Shown here piece after piece: positions 1 to 10,860 of a DNA stretch of 64,000 nucleotides. Origin of the DNA: Certhia americana (lineage: Eukaryota; Chordata; Aves; Passeriformes; Certhiidae). The notes beneath the pieces are model-generated. The model was not told the DNA's origin, did no database searches, and was given only the letters and a program-made list of their open reading frames with translations. Within the stretch, counting starts at the first letter, position 1. Each line of letters starts with the position of its first letter. Made by a program: the position numbers and the translations under genes. Location: positions 4,772,114 to 4,836,113 of the forward strand of contig CM031861.1 in assembly GCA_018697195.1 (NCBI GenBank), read 5' to 3'.

Positions 1-1603
1 TCATTTGCTTTTATTTTCTCTGAGGCAGACACGGTTATTTTTTTCTTCCTTTGCCTAAGGCTTAAGCAGTTAACCTATAGCTTTATTAATAGTTTTTGCT
101 TCCTGTCTCCTATAAATTATGTTAGTGGAATAGGTTACCTGATTTCATGTTCTAGTATGTACAGTCAGAGCAATTTCAGGAATGTAAATGATCTTCTAAT
201 TAATTAGTATTATTTCTGTCCTCTTCATTACACAATTTGCAGTACTGTTCATTGTTTGACCTAGTATTTTTTGTCCTCAGGCTTCTCCCCTAGAAGTCAC
301 CTAAACTATCATTTTTTCTGAAAGCGATTTAGCTTGAAATATTTTTTTTAAATCTAGATTATTAGGAAATAATTTAAATGGAAGTTTTGGCAGGACCATA
401 TTTAGAAAGTTTTGCCGTATTAAAAGTCTACTAAAATTGCTACTCTGTCATCTGACTTTTTAGTCTTTATCTAAGACACAAACCACATGTTTGTTTGATG
501 TTTTGTTTGATTTTTTGTCATAAAAGAAGCTTGCGATCAATAGACTTTATTTTAATCTGTACTGCCTTGAGTATTCCCTATATTAATCAAACTTTTATTT
601 GTTATTGTCTAGAGTAGGAAAATATGAAAAAGAGTTCCCCACATCAAATCTATCTGCATCATCTCAGAAGCTCATTTCAGTAGTTTAAACATTACTAAAC
701 CCCCCCCACTGTTACATTGGAAAGAGACTTGATGACTTAAAACTTTAAAAAAAACCCTTTTTCACTCCATTTAAATGTATCAGTTTTAATAGCAAAACAA
801 GTAGAGAAATTCCAATGTGAACTCATTTTAGAGTAATCACCAAGTATTATAAATATTTGACTGTATTTCACGTTTCAACTCCTTTTCCTATGGAATCCTT
901 AATCCTACTCCTGAAGGAACTTTGTAGTAGAATTTTCAGTGTTGAGTAAACCTTTGGTCTCATATCTGGAGATCTCCTTGGTTCAAAAATCTCCTTTGTA
1001 ATTAATTTTATTTATGCTGTACAAGTCTGTTTTTCCCAGATATTAAAAAGCATATTGGCAAAGAATAGAACATTATTCCTTGAATAAAATTACATCAATT
1101 AATGCAACAAGATTTTGCACCTTGAGAGCCATCTGACTTCTCCATTCAGTGACTTTATATTCCCATTCAGGGATTATTATACCTAAGAGAGCTAGAGTTT
1201 AGACAGGAGAATAGTAATAGAGAAATTCTAGCTGTAATGCTGATTTTCAACTGTTTGTTACTATTTCCTCACCCATAAAAGACACTTGTAATTACATTTC
1301 TGTTCCCTAGGAGCACTTGTAGGAGTAAACTGCACTATTGGTGATGAGATTTGAGCAGGAAGAAAAAAAGCTGGATAAGTATTAAGTTGTTAAACTTGCT
1401 GGCACAAAACTATATTGTTAAAGACTATCACAGGGATGATGGGGGTCTGGGATAAGCTTAGCCATGAAAACATTGTACCATTTCATCAACAGGCTTAAAA
1501 GAAGACCCAGTGATTGATGGTTTTTTTTTTTTTCGTTTTCAGGAAAACTGAATATTTTAGGAAAAAGAAATGAAGTAGTTATTTCTGACATTTGTATTGA
1601 CAG
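1..1603 (+). other. LUZP2: LUZP2 intron (3' part), non-coding
   Basis: This stretch lies upstream of the penultimate LUZP2 coding exon. It is AT-rich and I found no further exon in it. A second acceptor-like site (T-run followed by TTTTCAG, ending at 1542) precedes the exon. Extending the exon back to it brings in an in-frame TGA, so the acceptor at 1602-1603 is the one used. No repeat family was recognised. Confidence 0.6.
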
Positions 1604-1681
1604 GTTGCCAAGACATGTTTGGGGAATCATAATGATTCAACATCTCGTTTGAAGGCAGCAGAAACAGACAAAAGCTTTCAG
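1604..1681 (+). CDS. LUZP2: LUZP2 penultimate coding exon
   Basis: This 78-bp exon has 26 codons and starts and ends at phase 0. It is bounded by an acceptor (TTGTATTGACAG) and a donor (CAG|GTACTC). The peptide begins VAKTCLGNHND and ends AAETDKSFQ. Joined in frame to the next exon it gives AETDKSFQKLHSPP. This lines up with the C-terminal end of human LUZP2 as I remember it, which has AETEPIPQKLQ followed by PP. LUZP2 is a secreted or vesicular leucine-zipper protein expressed mainly in brain; its function is poorly known. The coiled-coil part lies upstream, outside the window. The tail encoded here is low-complexity and poorly conserved, so the name rests partly on synteny with ANO3 downstream. 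A database alignment was not possible. Confidence 0.78.
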
Positions 1682-2286
1682 GTACTCTCTTTCACAGTAA
1701 TTGTTGGGGATTTTACTGAAAGGTCTTGTGAAATGCAATTACTTGAAGTATACTTACGTATCCTTCACCAAGTTCTGTCTCGAAAGAGATGACTGCTTAG
1801 TTCAGACTTTGAATGCATCTGATTGCAATTCATCCGATCAAAATGTTTTCTGGTTGGTAACAATTTGCAAACTATTAAATATTTGAAGAACTGGTAGTCA
1901 ATTACTTAGTAGTCAATTGACTTAATTTGATAGTGTGAAGTCTATAGCCCTGGAAGCAGGAGCAGGGAGAGATTTCCAAAATAAATATATATAACATGCA
2001 ATTATATGGAGCTGTATGCAGCACCACAATTAAATTACACTATCTTGCACTATGAAGGTTGGTTAAATATGCTTCCTTTAATAGAGATCAGGACCCTTTT
2101 CTAGGGACAGTTGGCAAATATCATATTCTGCTGCAATAGTTTATGAGTGGTACATCAGTTTAATAGAAATACAGCTTTATGTGCACTATTGCCATGGGAT
2201 TTTAACATACTTTTTAAATTTCTGCTTATGTATATATATGTATTCTAGTCACCATGTTTACACTGATGATATTTTCACCTCTACAG

Positions 2287-2391
2287 AAGTTGCACAGCCC
2301 TCCATGGAAAAAACCTGAAGATAAAAAATCACCTGAAAAAAATGAGAAAAAATACGAAGAGTCAGTTAGTACACAAGGAAAAAAACTCTAA
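2287..2391 (+). CDS. LUZP2: LUZP2 terminal coding exon with stop codon
   Basis: The acceptor TTTTCACCTCTACAG at 2272-2286 is followed by 34 codons and a TAA at 2389-2391, in phase with the preceding exon. The peptide is lysine- and proline-rich (starts KLHSPPWKKPEDKKSPEK, ends STQGKKL). Human LUZP2, as I recall it, shares QKL, PP, KKAPEK in the same order and ends in KIL, so this fits the divergent C-terminal tail of the protein. The intron between the two exons is 605 bp, with GT-AG ends. The exon is followed by an AT-rich 3' UTR with a poly(A) signal, as expected for a last exon. An alternative is another gene with a Lys-rich tail, but the synteny makes that less likely. Confidence 0.78.
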   Translation, partial: KLHSPPWKKPEDKKSPEKNEKKYEESVSTQGKKL

Positions 2392-2905
2392 ATGCTACTA
2401 ATCTACATTGAAAAATGCCAATCACTTCCATCCTTATGTTCTGTTAGCACAAAGGCATGAAATGTCCTAGGTTTCTAAAGCATGCATTTTCCACTATTTT
2501 AAGAATGTCTGTGAATTAGTCTAGAACAGACCAATTAGTACCTTACAGCAATAATCCAAAATGGATGTTTGAAGAAATGCTTTGTAATACAGTCCAGTTT
2601 TTGAACTCTTGTTCTCCCTTATCAGTTATTGTATACTATAAATTACCTTCTTTGTAAGCAACAGTCATTATAGAGTATTTTCACAGTCTGTTTTATTTCA
2701 TGTAATTTTGTGGCAGATTAGGTTCTAAGATTAAGGGGCAGTCAGTGTGTGGGGGGAAAATATCCGTGTAACTAAATTTGAAGTACAATCCTTAAGTGCA
2801 ACTGTAAAAAGAGAACTTTGTGTGGGGGTCCATGTATACTTACCTTTCAGTAATTCCATTTCAAATCTACTTACTTACACAATAAAATATGTTTATTTTG
2901 GGGTT
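2392..2905 (+). other. LUZP2: LUZP2 3' UTR (predicted)
   Basis: This is AT-rich sequence between the LUZP2 stop codon and the region just after the first canonical AATAAA. No competing AATAAA was seen between the stop and 2881. The 3' end is an estimate, placed about 20 bases after the signal; RNA 3'-end reads would fix it. Confidence 0.55.
2881..2886 (+). terminator. LUZP2: Poly(A) signal AATAAA of LUZP2
   Basis: AATAAA lies 490 bases after the stop codon. It is followed within 20 bases by GTTTATTTTGGGG and a T-run, matching the GU/U-rich downstream element that promotes cleavage and polyadenylation. Confidence 0.6.
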
Positions 2906-3459
2906 TTTTTTTCCTCACTGCTATCTTAACTAGTCCATTTTTGAACACTGAAGAGCTGACAGAATTGAGGTTTAAGGGATGGAGATAGAGAGGATCATTG
3001 CTTTGGGGATTCAAGCAAAAAATTTGCTGGTGCTGAGTTACTGTTTCATAGCTTGGATGGCAGCCATGGGAAGTCATCTTTATATTTGTGCTGATCTCAG
3101 GAAAAAAATTACTTTAAAGTAATTTATGAGGCTTTAAAGGGTAAAGCCCTATTTTGTCCACTACAGCTGGCCTCTGATCACTCCATCAGGGAAGAGCATA
3201 TTGATTGGAGTAAGCTCTGTCACTCATGGGTTCCTTCAGTTTCTCATTAGTCACATACTCTATGACAAGAAAGCAGAAGGAGAGGGGGGAGAAGGAAGAG
3301 ATGTTTTTCTTGTTTGTATGTCATTTGAGAGTTCATATGCTATATCTTGTTGAGATGCAAATCTTTCAAGAACAGTAGGAACAGTAAATTGCCTGATGCA
3401 GTGCTATGCTATCCCTAGCAAAAAGTCTTACAAGCAGTTTTAACTCGTAAACTTCCACC
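2906..3459. other. Intergenic, nothing recognised
   Basis: This is the start of the LUZP2-ANO3 intergenic interval. It contains short purine-rich runs (around 3275) and no exon, RNA gene or named repeat that I can support. Confidence 0.5.
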
Positions 3460-5470
3460 TTTGTGTTAACGCACACAGCAGCACATCTTTTTTCTCAGAC
3501 ACAAGTCTGGTGTGTGCTTTCCAGAAGGCTTTTTGGCAAGCGTGGAGAAACTGTGCCAGGACAACAGACTTGTCCAAAGCTTACCCCTGCAACTTGTGGA
3601 AACTTGTATTTGCACCACATGCAAGGGGCTGTCCTCTTTCCTGTACAGCCTGCAAAGCACCGTCAGATCATGGTGTTCTCTGCACGGGCCTACTCAGCTC
3701 AAAGTACCAGCGTGCACATCACGGCCTCACAAGGCCTAAAGATCCCCATGGATGTCTGCAGTTTTCTGCTGGGCTTTAGGTGACGTCGCTCAGTCTCAGT
3801 CCTCAGAGACCTTGGTGTCCATGTCCTTTACACCAGTATATGTTGTGACGAGCTGAAACACTTGCTAGGTATGTCCTTATGGCGGCAACATTTCAAAACA
3901 GGCACCAGAAGAGAAGCAGTTTCTGACTTGGTCCTTCAGTCTGAAAGCCTTTCAATAAACCACCACAATCTGGGCGAAGGGGACATGGTCATGACACATT
4001 TTTCTGTACAAGAGGTACATCTGGATCTTTGATCATTACGAAGCAGTGAAGTGCATGATCCTACATACCACTGAGATGAAAGGCGCAGAGCAGCCTGATT
4101 GGACAGCAGTTTGCAGGTTGTAAAGGAAGGAGGGCTGCTGATTGTGGTGCAAGTGCTGGTTTCTACATGTAAGGGGCAAAGTGCCATCAAGCTTCTTGTC
4201 CTGGCACAGAAAATTGTGTGGGATGCAGCCAAAAACATCTCCGTTTAGATTCAGCTACAAGACTGGTGGAACAGGGATGGTACATAGAGCTGAGAAGGAA
4301 AGTGCAGGGCACAGGCAGGTTTCCACAGAGACAGCATGCTGGACAGCCTCTGTGCTAGCACAGCGTGCTGTGTGAGATGTAGGTGGGTGTTTTTGCATGT
4401 TGTGAGAATGAAAGCACTCCTCTTAGGAAAGGCAAACCATGACCCTGCAGAGCACGGTGCTTGTGTGCGCAGTGTCCAGGCTGCAAGAGGAGCGTGGCTG
4501 CACTCGCGGGCCTGCAGAATTCATGTCACCTGATGGGAAGGTCTGCCACAGCTGCCTGTGCCACTACGTATTGCCCTCCAAGCCCCATGTGGGAAACCTT
4601 TGTGTTCCACTTTAGACTGAGGGATTCCAAAAATATGAGGGCAGAAGATGCTGAGATGAAAAGCACGTTGTGAAGAAGAAGTGTTGGTGTGGGTGACATG
4701 CGACTAGAGGAAGCTGTAAGACTAATGCTGGCTTTTTCTTCTAGAGCCTTTGTAAATGGAGCAGATGCTGGATGGTGCTTGTGTGCACAGCGTACAGGCT
4801 GTAAAGAGGAGCGTGGCTGCCTCTCGCTCGCCTGTCAAATTCAAGTTATCAGGTGTAAGGGGGAAGGTGAAAAGCAGCTACTTGTGCTCGCACATATTCC
4901 CCTGTGAGCCCTCTGTGGAAACCTCTCCTTTTAGCTTTAGACTCTGACAGCCAGAGCACAGCACGGTAGATGCTGCTGGGAAGGCAATAGAGAAATGCCC
5001 TGGTGAGTTTGCTGAGGCTCATATGGGGCAAGCAGAAGGTGTAGAGCAGCACAGGCTTTCTCTGCTAGAGCCTGCCTTTTGGCAGCAACTGCTGGATGTT
5101 TGAAAGAGACATGCCAGAGGGGAGAAATGTGACAGCACATGGATGTGGAAAGGAAGATGCATAGCCTTGATACTCTGTGCTTGTTTGAACGGCTGCTAGG
5201 AGGAGGGCTCCTTTAGGAATGCCTTCTCTCCTCACACGTCTCTGTGAGATGAAGCTGGTTGGACTCTGCGACTCTGAAGGTGAATGAAGAGGATTGCACC
5301 ATGGATATCAGCTTTCTCAGGTAAGAGGGAAGATCAGTGTCGTGGTCCCACCGCTGGCCTGGATAGCAGTGGGGTGAGAGGTGCTGCAACCCCCTGGAAG
5401 CGTCTCCGAAAGGAAGCTGCTGGCTGGCACTGGCACACACAGCTCACACTCACAGCACCCACACGTGGTA
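3460..5470 (-). repeat. Mosaic satellite-like cluster, block 1
   Basis: This block is built of diverged units of roughly 300 bp. The clearest pair is at about 4458 and 4776: both read GTGCTTGTGTGC, then a CAGGCTG stretch, then GAGGAGCGTGGCTGC, 318 bp apart. Other shared unit words are CATAGAGCTGAGAAGGAAAG (about 4282), which recurs as CATATAGCTGAGAAGAAAA at about 10188, and CAGTTTGCAGGTTGTAAAGG (about 4108), which recurs as a GCAGTTTACACGTTGCAAGG form near 10225. The reverse complements of these words occur at 10900-12100, so orientation switches inside the cluster; calling this block minus is a convention. It has more CpG than its surroundings. No coding potential is convincing. I do not recognise the repeat family. 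Confidence 0.6.
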
Positions 5471-5940
5471 GCTGGTGATGTGACCAGCAGCAAAGGAGCG
5501 GGAAGGGGCTCCGTTTGGAGTTCCAAGGTGGTTTATTAGGTCCAGCACTCGAAAGAGTCCAGGGGCAAAGACAGAAACTAATGGAGGGTCCAGGGGTTAA
5601 ATAGGGGGACTCGTGAGGGAGCAACAGCAAATGGGGAAATGGAGGACAGGGCACTGTGGCAAAATGGGGCCAATGGGAAAGCGGGGAAGGGAGAACATTC
5701 TAGGAAAAATACATATAAGGAATAAAGGGGAGGGGAGGCCAATGGGCCAACTGGGAAGGCAGAACTGGGATACATTGGCATGTACATCCAGATATAATGT
5801 AAGATATACTGCCTTCTCACCCTAACCAGAGGAGATTCCTCATGCTTAGGGCTTGTCCCTCCAAGAGACCATCCTGAGGCCTGTTCTCTTGGGCCAACTG
5901 GCCTCCATAGATCAGTTTCTTTCATGCCTCAAGTATCATT
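5470..5940 (-). mobile_element. Probable endogenous-retrovirus LTR, minus strand
   Basis: Read on the minus strand, this segment has the layout of a retroviral LTR. It has a TATA-like CTATTTAACC (from about 5605) and then a poly(A) signal inside CCTAATAAACC (about 5531-5541). A GC-rich U5-like part follows, with a purine-rich segment (5610-5760) in U3. It differs in base composition from the satellite-like units on both sides and appears to be inserted into them. Ends are approximate and no target-site duplication was confirmed. I recall similar TTTATTAGG-bearing LTRs in passerines but cannot name the family. Confidence 0.45.
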
Positions 5941-6340
5941 TTCAAGTATCATTTTCTGCAACTGGAAACTTCTGTTTCACTGTGGACCCTTCCACATGGA
6001 GAGAATGTGAGAGTTGAGAAGGAAAGTGTGAATTACACAGAAGTGTCTTCTGTCTACTAGGTTACAGCATGCAAAGGGAAGATGAAGGCTAGCACTGACT
6101 TTTTGTTTTAGTCCTTTTTGCTTAGGAACAATTGCTGGGTGTTTTGCAAGGTGTTTGCAGTCTTTGAGAGGGAGACAGTAGGATGGTGCATCGAGATTGA
6201 GGGAAATCCTGTTTCTCCAGGGAGATTGATGCAGTTCAATGAGTCCGAGTTACATGGTTGAGCAGCTCTTCCCACCAAAAAGTTTCAAAGAGAAAGAAGG
6301 CATGCTGGAACTTACTTTCTTTACTTTCTTTATAAACTGC
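5941..6340 (-). repeat. Mosaic satellite-like cluster, continuation after the LTR
   Basis: Unit words return here: GAGAGTTGAGAAGGAAAGTG at about 6008 parallels CATAGAGCTGAGAAGGAAAG at 4282. A short direct duplication of CAAGTATCATTTTC occurs at 5930-5955. This part has the same orientation as block 1. Confidence 0.45.
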
Positions 6341-7700
6341 AGAGTCAACAATGAGGCAATTCGCCTTCCTTCCTAGCTACACGCAGGGTGACATTTGTCC
6401 AGTCTCGAAGAGCCAGGATCCGTAGTGGAGGTCTCACACTAACTGCTCCACACATTGTGTGCCAGGACAGAAAAGCGCTTGGCTTTTTATCTGCGCACTG
6501 TCCACCCTCCTGAAAACCAGCCACATGATGGCAATGCTGACTGGTTAAAGAAAGAAAAGGCACCTGCACAGCTCTAAATCCCCCAAGGTGCACACCCATG
6601 ATGAAAACGCCACTGCTGTCCAGTAAACTGTGTCAGGACAAAAAGATTTCCCTCATCTTCCCCTTCCTGGTACACAGTCTTACTTGAATCATGCTCAAAC
6701 AGCAGCACCACCTCCTTTGTGCTAATACATTTTTTCACTCTCATGGGCTTCAGCTACAAACTTTGAAAACATCCAGCAAAAACACAGCTCACAAAAGTGC
6801 CAGTTGAGACAGCTGTTGCTGTCTACCACTTGTAGCTGTACCCATGGAATTCTCAGCACACACCCTGGTATCTGCACTTCCCTTCTCAGCTCTAGGCACC
6901 ATCATAAGCCTTCTGTCTCACAGTCAGGATCCAACATAACAGCTCCAGGGACTGCTCAGACACTAAAGGACAGATTTCAACAGCTTGGCTTCTGCATTCT
7001 CTCTGTACCAGTTCAACAGCTCCAGCTGATAGACCTGCCTGCTAGGAAGAAATTAAACTCAACAAGAGCACCCAATTGCAGATGCAAAATCGGTTTCTTT
7101 GCCAAAGAGAGGAACTATAAGCCTACCTCAAAAGAAAGGGGATGCCCTCCTGCAAAACAAAAACCATCTGATCCCACATGAAGGTACCAGAACACGGCTA
7201 CTGCACACTACAGCAGCTGCACACCAGTTCTCAACAGAGTTGCTTACCTTGTCCAAAAGAAGTGCACTGCAAGAATTTCAGCAGACCACTTCTGAGAAGT
7301 GGAAACAACACTTCAAATTGAATCTTGCAGGACACCATCTCCAGAAGATAGATACCAGCTCCATATTTGTACAAATTGAGGGAGTGTTTCCATAACAAAT
7401 ATCCCTGGACAGAAAATTGTTGCTTCCCTTTATGTCCAGCTCCTTATCTGCATCTGAAACATAGGGGTTATATGCTTTGCTTCCCATGAAAAAATTTTGC
7501 CACTTCCTTATGGGTGCCTGAACATCTGCCCTACTCACACTGGAGCCTGAACAACAGTTCACCCACTACATCCTTTTGTTCTCAAGGCAGGGCTGGGCAA
7601 TGGGTGAGCAAGGCAAAACAAGGCAATGGAGTGCTAGGAAGGGTGATAGAAAGTGGATGCCCTCCTGCAAAACAGAAAGAATGCAGGAATTGATCTCATC
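6341..7700 (+). repeat. Mosaic satellite-like cluster, block 2 (opposite orientation)
   Basis: Units here run in the other direction. The segment at about 6400-6490 (CGAAGAGCCAGGATCC, then ACTAACTGCTCC, then GCGCTTGGCTTTT) corresponds to about 11935-12020 (CGCAGAGCCAGGGTCC, then ACTTACTGCTCC, then GTTCTTGGCTTTT). A second duplicated phrase, GCCCTCCTGCAAAACA, occurs at about 7143 and about 7657. The ORF at 6804-7181 is a chance reading through these units and has no recognisable domain. Confidence 0.55.
6521..6537 (+). promoter_or_regulatory. CTCF-like motif inside repeat unit (weak)
   Basis: CCACATGATGGCAATGC resembles the CTCF core but departs from it at two positions. It sits at the same place in its repeat unit as the stronger match at 12048. 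Probably degenerate. Confidence 0.25.
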
Positions 7701-9010
7701 CAAAAATGCCAGAACACTTTTTCTGGATTGAATAAGCAGGCAAAGTAAGTCCAGGAAAAATGGGTAGGGAAGTCAAGGAGGCAGATGTAATAATACAAAG
7801 TAAATACAGATGTAATACAAAGGCTTTCTGCTTCCTTGCTCTTCCCTTCTTACTTCTCGCATTCTCTATTTTGCTTTCTATGTCCTTCCCCTCCCCTCCC
7901 TTACCTTGCCTTGTCATTCCTTCTCCACCAATGTATAGTCCTCCTCCATGTCCTTCTCTTGCCCTTTCTACCAGTTCATTGCCTTACACTATGCTGCTCT
8001 CCCATCCTCAAGTTTGACTTGCTTTTTGCTTTTTACCCTGGCCATACTTGCACTTGCCTGCTATTCCTATTATTTTCCATCCCTTGCCTACATCTTAGCA
8101 GCCTTGGTTTTGAAGCCAAATCTTGCCTTGTCCATGCATTCTTCTCTTCCTTTTTGTTACCTTTTCATGCCCATTCCCTACCTTGACCTTCCAACAATTT
8201 TCATCCCTTGTTTTACCTGGCTTACCCTTCTTTTGGCTTGCTTGTGCTGTTCCTACCCAATGTTGCATACACTTGCCATTTGTGACACTCTCCTTTTATT
8301 GTCCTGTACTTCCTACCACTCCATTGCCTTGATCACTCATCTCCCACATCAACTTTACTCCCTCTTTTTTGCTGGCTTTGTGTTGCCTTCTCCTCCTATG
8401 ATTCTCATTGTCTTTCCTAGCCCTGCCTTGCCTTGCCTTTGCCACCCTACTACCACATATCCTTACCATTCCTGACCATCCATTTCCTTACCCTGCTGAG
8501 CCTTCTCTGTCCTACCATTGCCCGCCCCACACCTCCATTGCCTTGCTCACTCATTCCCCATCCTTCACTTCCCTGTCCCTGTTTTCCTCACCTTGCCTTG
8601 CCTTCTCCTTCACTTGCCTACCTCTGACTTGCCTTTCCTTACAAAGCCAGCCCTAGACTTGCCATGGCCTCTTACCACTCCCTTGCACTGTGTTGCCTTG
8701 CATGCCCATCTCCTGCCTTGACTTGGTTACAACTTTTGTCCCTGGCCTTGCTTAGCTTTGTCTGCCCCTCCTTTGCATTCCCTTGCCTTTCCCACCTGAA
8801 CCTTGCATTTCCTAACTTACACCTCCATATCCTTTCCTTGCCCTTCCTACCACTCCATTGCCTTGCATTGCCATAGTCAGTCACACTCACTTTGACTTTC
8901 CTATCTTTTTCCTGTCTTTACCTTGCCTTGCTTTCTTCTCCTATGACTGTCATTGCCTTGCCTACCCTTACTTTGCCCTGCTTTTCCTTTCTCTGGTTTG
9001 CAGACTGTAC
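7701..9010. repeat. Degenerate CCTTG pyrimidine-rich tract
   Basis: From about 7820 to 9005 the + strand is strongly pyrimidine-biased and full of the words CCTTGCC, CTTGCCTT and CCTTACC, the remains of a (CCTTG)n or similar short tandem repeat that has decayed. Around 7575-7640 there is a short purine version (CAAGGCAGGG, AAGGCAAAACAAGGCAATGG), the reverse complement of the same motif. The long ORFs in this tract (for example 7948-8475) are artefacts of the repeat, giving Leu/Pro/Ser/Cys-rich peptides in several frames at once. No gene is supported. Confidence 0.7.
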
Positions 9011-9119
9011 CTTGCACCAGAAACACTGAAGAGAAGTGCTTTCCTTCCCAAAGAATGGAACCGATGTTCCCCTGACAGAGCTCACCACTGACATTTAGAT
9101 ACCACTAGCAATAAAGATC

Positions 9120-10150
9120 ACACAAATGGATAAACACCACAGGAAAGGTGGTGGGACAGAAAGTCCTTCTAATATTAGCTCCCTGGGCAGCCTATAACCT
9201 CCAGCTGAAACACTGGCATGACATGCTTTCCCTTCTCATGGAAAAGAACTTCCTGAATTTTTCAAAGGCCTGCCAAAAATTAGGGTTTGGCCTACAACAA
9301 TGCATATATACAAGGATTGCTCTCACACAAGAGAGAAAAGGACAGAAGTAACTTGTTTGCATTTGCTTCCCATGGGCAGCTTGCAACCTACAGTTTAGAC
9401 ACTGAGACTCCATGCTTTCCTTTCCAGGAAAATGGCCTTTCCAACACTTCTACAGGCAAGCTGCTAAATGAGGATACAACCTCCAACAATTAATGCATCC
9501 AAGGATTGCTCCCACACAACAGAGAACAGAAGAAAAGTGATGGCATTTACCTGCCATGGACAGCTCATGAACTCACCTGAAACACAGTGGGTGTGTGCTT
9601 TCCTTTCCAAGTAAAAGCTCTTTCAACAGGCTAGCCATGAAATGAGGATAAAGACTTGGAAGGATTGCTCTCACACAAAAGAGAGGAGGACAGAAATGAT
9701 TCTTTGGCATTTACCTACCATGAACATCCTATAACATGGACCTGAAACATTGTGGCCACATGCTTTCTTTCCCCTGGAAAAGCACTTTCTTTACACTCAC
9801 AACAGGGCAGGACCAAAATGAGGATACCACCTCCAAAAATGAATATGTCCAAAGATTGTTTTCACACAAAAGGGGGCAGGAGAGGAGTGACTTGCTGGTA
9901 TTTGCTGCCTGCTGGAAGGCTACAGCCAACACATGAAATACTGGGGTTACATGCTTTTCTTCCCACTGAAGCCAGGCACTGACATTTAGACAAAGCTATC
10001 AAGAATGAGCATGTCTGGGCACAGTCCTAACACAGAAGTGGTAGGAAAAAAAAGCCTTGCTGGTCATTCTCTTCCAGGGCTGGTAAAGATGTAATCTTTG
10101 CAATCTGTACCTGAACCACTGCTTCTACATGCTTTCATTCCCATGGAAAA
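9120..10150 (+). repeat. Tandem array of about 190-bp units
   Basis: At least five diverged units can be phased on the word AAGGATTGCTCTCACACAA, seen at about 9313, 9502, 9660 and 9852 (spacings about 189, 158 and 192), with partial units on both sides. Each unit also has a CAT(T/G)(T/C)ACCTGCCATGGACAG-like segment, a CCTGAAACAC segment, ACATGCTTTC, and TGGAAAAGCAC. Related single units occur at 12190-12600. The family is not one I can name. Units differ from each other by many substitutions and small indels, so the array is old. Confidence 0.65.
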
Positions 10151-10860
10151 GCACTCGTGGATGTATGAAGGTATATGCTGCTGCATATAGCTGAGAAGAA
10201 AATTGCACACCACCACAATGTGGGTGCAGTTTACACGTTGCAAGGGAAAAGTGTCTGCCCCTCGATGTTCAAATACACATTTGAAAATAAAAGAGTATTG
10301 TCAGTGAAATCTTTCTGTCCTGAAGCATTTTGTTTGAGAGTAGTGCCAAAACTTTTTTCCATGCTGGATCTACGTATTTTGTGGTTTAGAAATAACCCAT
10401 GATATATTTACTTCTTTTGCAAGTGCACATCGCCATCTAGCAGAGCTGCTGAAAGGTGGCATTGGGAAGGTAAAAACCAACACGTGCTTTCTCCTGGCAC
10501 CTTTAGTGTGGGATCAGCAAATGGAGTCGTTTCTTTTGGGATCCCACACTGGAAAGAATGAAAAAATGTGAAGGTGTACAAACCTGAGAAGAATGTGAAT
10601 AACACTGTGTTACATGAGCACTTTAGGCACTGGGAAGGGAAGGTGATGCCTACAAACTTCATTTTGTTCCAGGATCTTATTTTTGGGAGCACTTCCTGGA
10701 TGGTTTAACTTTTAATCAATAATATTATAGAAATATCATTTCTACCACATAGAAAGAATGTGCTGCTGAGAAGAAAAGCACATAGCACCAATGCATGTGG
10801 TGCAGTTCAAGGGGAGTGAGGGAAAGGTGAAGCCAGCAACAGCCTTCTCCTCTTGCTCAT
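10151..10860 (-). repeat. Mosaic satellite-like cluster, block 3 (inverted units)
   Basis: Two minus-orientation units are recognisable by AGCTGAGAAGAAAATTGCAC (about 10193) and CTGCTGAGAAGAAAAGCACA (about 10763), each followed by a GTG-rich GCAGTTTAC/GCAGTTCAAGG segment. The segment 10427-10560 is an inverted, diverged counterpart of 11930-12064: both hold a CTCF-like core, an AGCTGCTGAA/TTCAGCAG segment and a GCACCTTT(A/G)TGTGGGA-like stretch. Confidence 0.55.
10427..10443 (-). promoter_or_regulatory. CTCF-like motif inside repeat unit
   Basis: The minus strand reads CTGCTAGATGGCGATGT, a good match to the CTCF core (CCASYAGRKGGCRS) except for the leading CCA. It occupies the same position in its unit as the match at 12048, but in opposite orientation. 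Binding is inferred from the motif only. Confidence 0.4.

Noticed and set aside
1543..1603. Longer form of the LUZP2 penultimate exon using the upstream TTTTCAG acceptor.
   Set aside because: The extension brings a TGA in the frame needed for the exon.
3463..5654. Many overlapping ORFs of 65-106 codons.
   Set aside because: They overlap in all frames in the satellite-like units and LTR, with no conserved domain, and the frame is not kept between units.
7836..8890. Several long ORFs (up to 175 codons) on both strands.
   Set aside because: They lie in the CCTTG pyrimidine tract, are open in several frames at once, and give only Leu/Pro/Ser/Cys-rich peptides.
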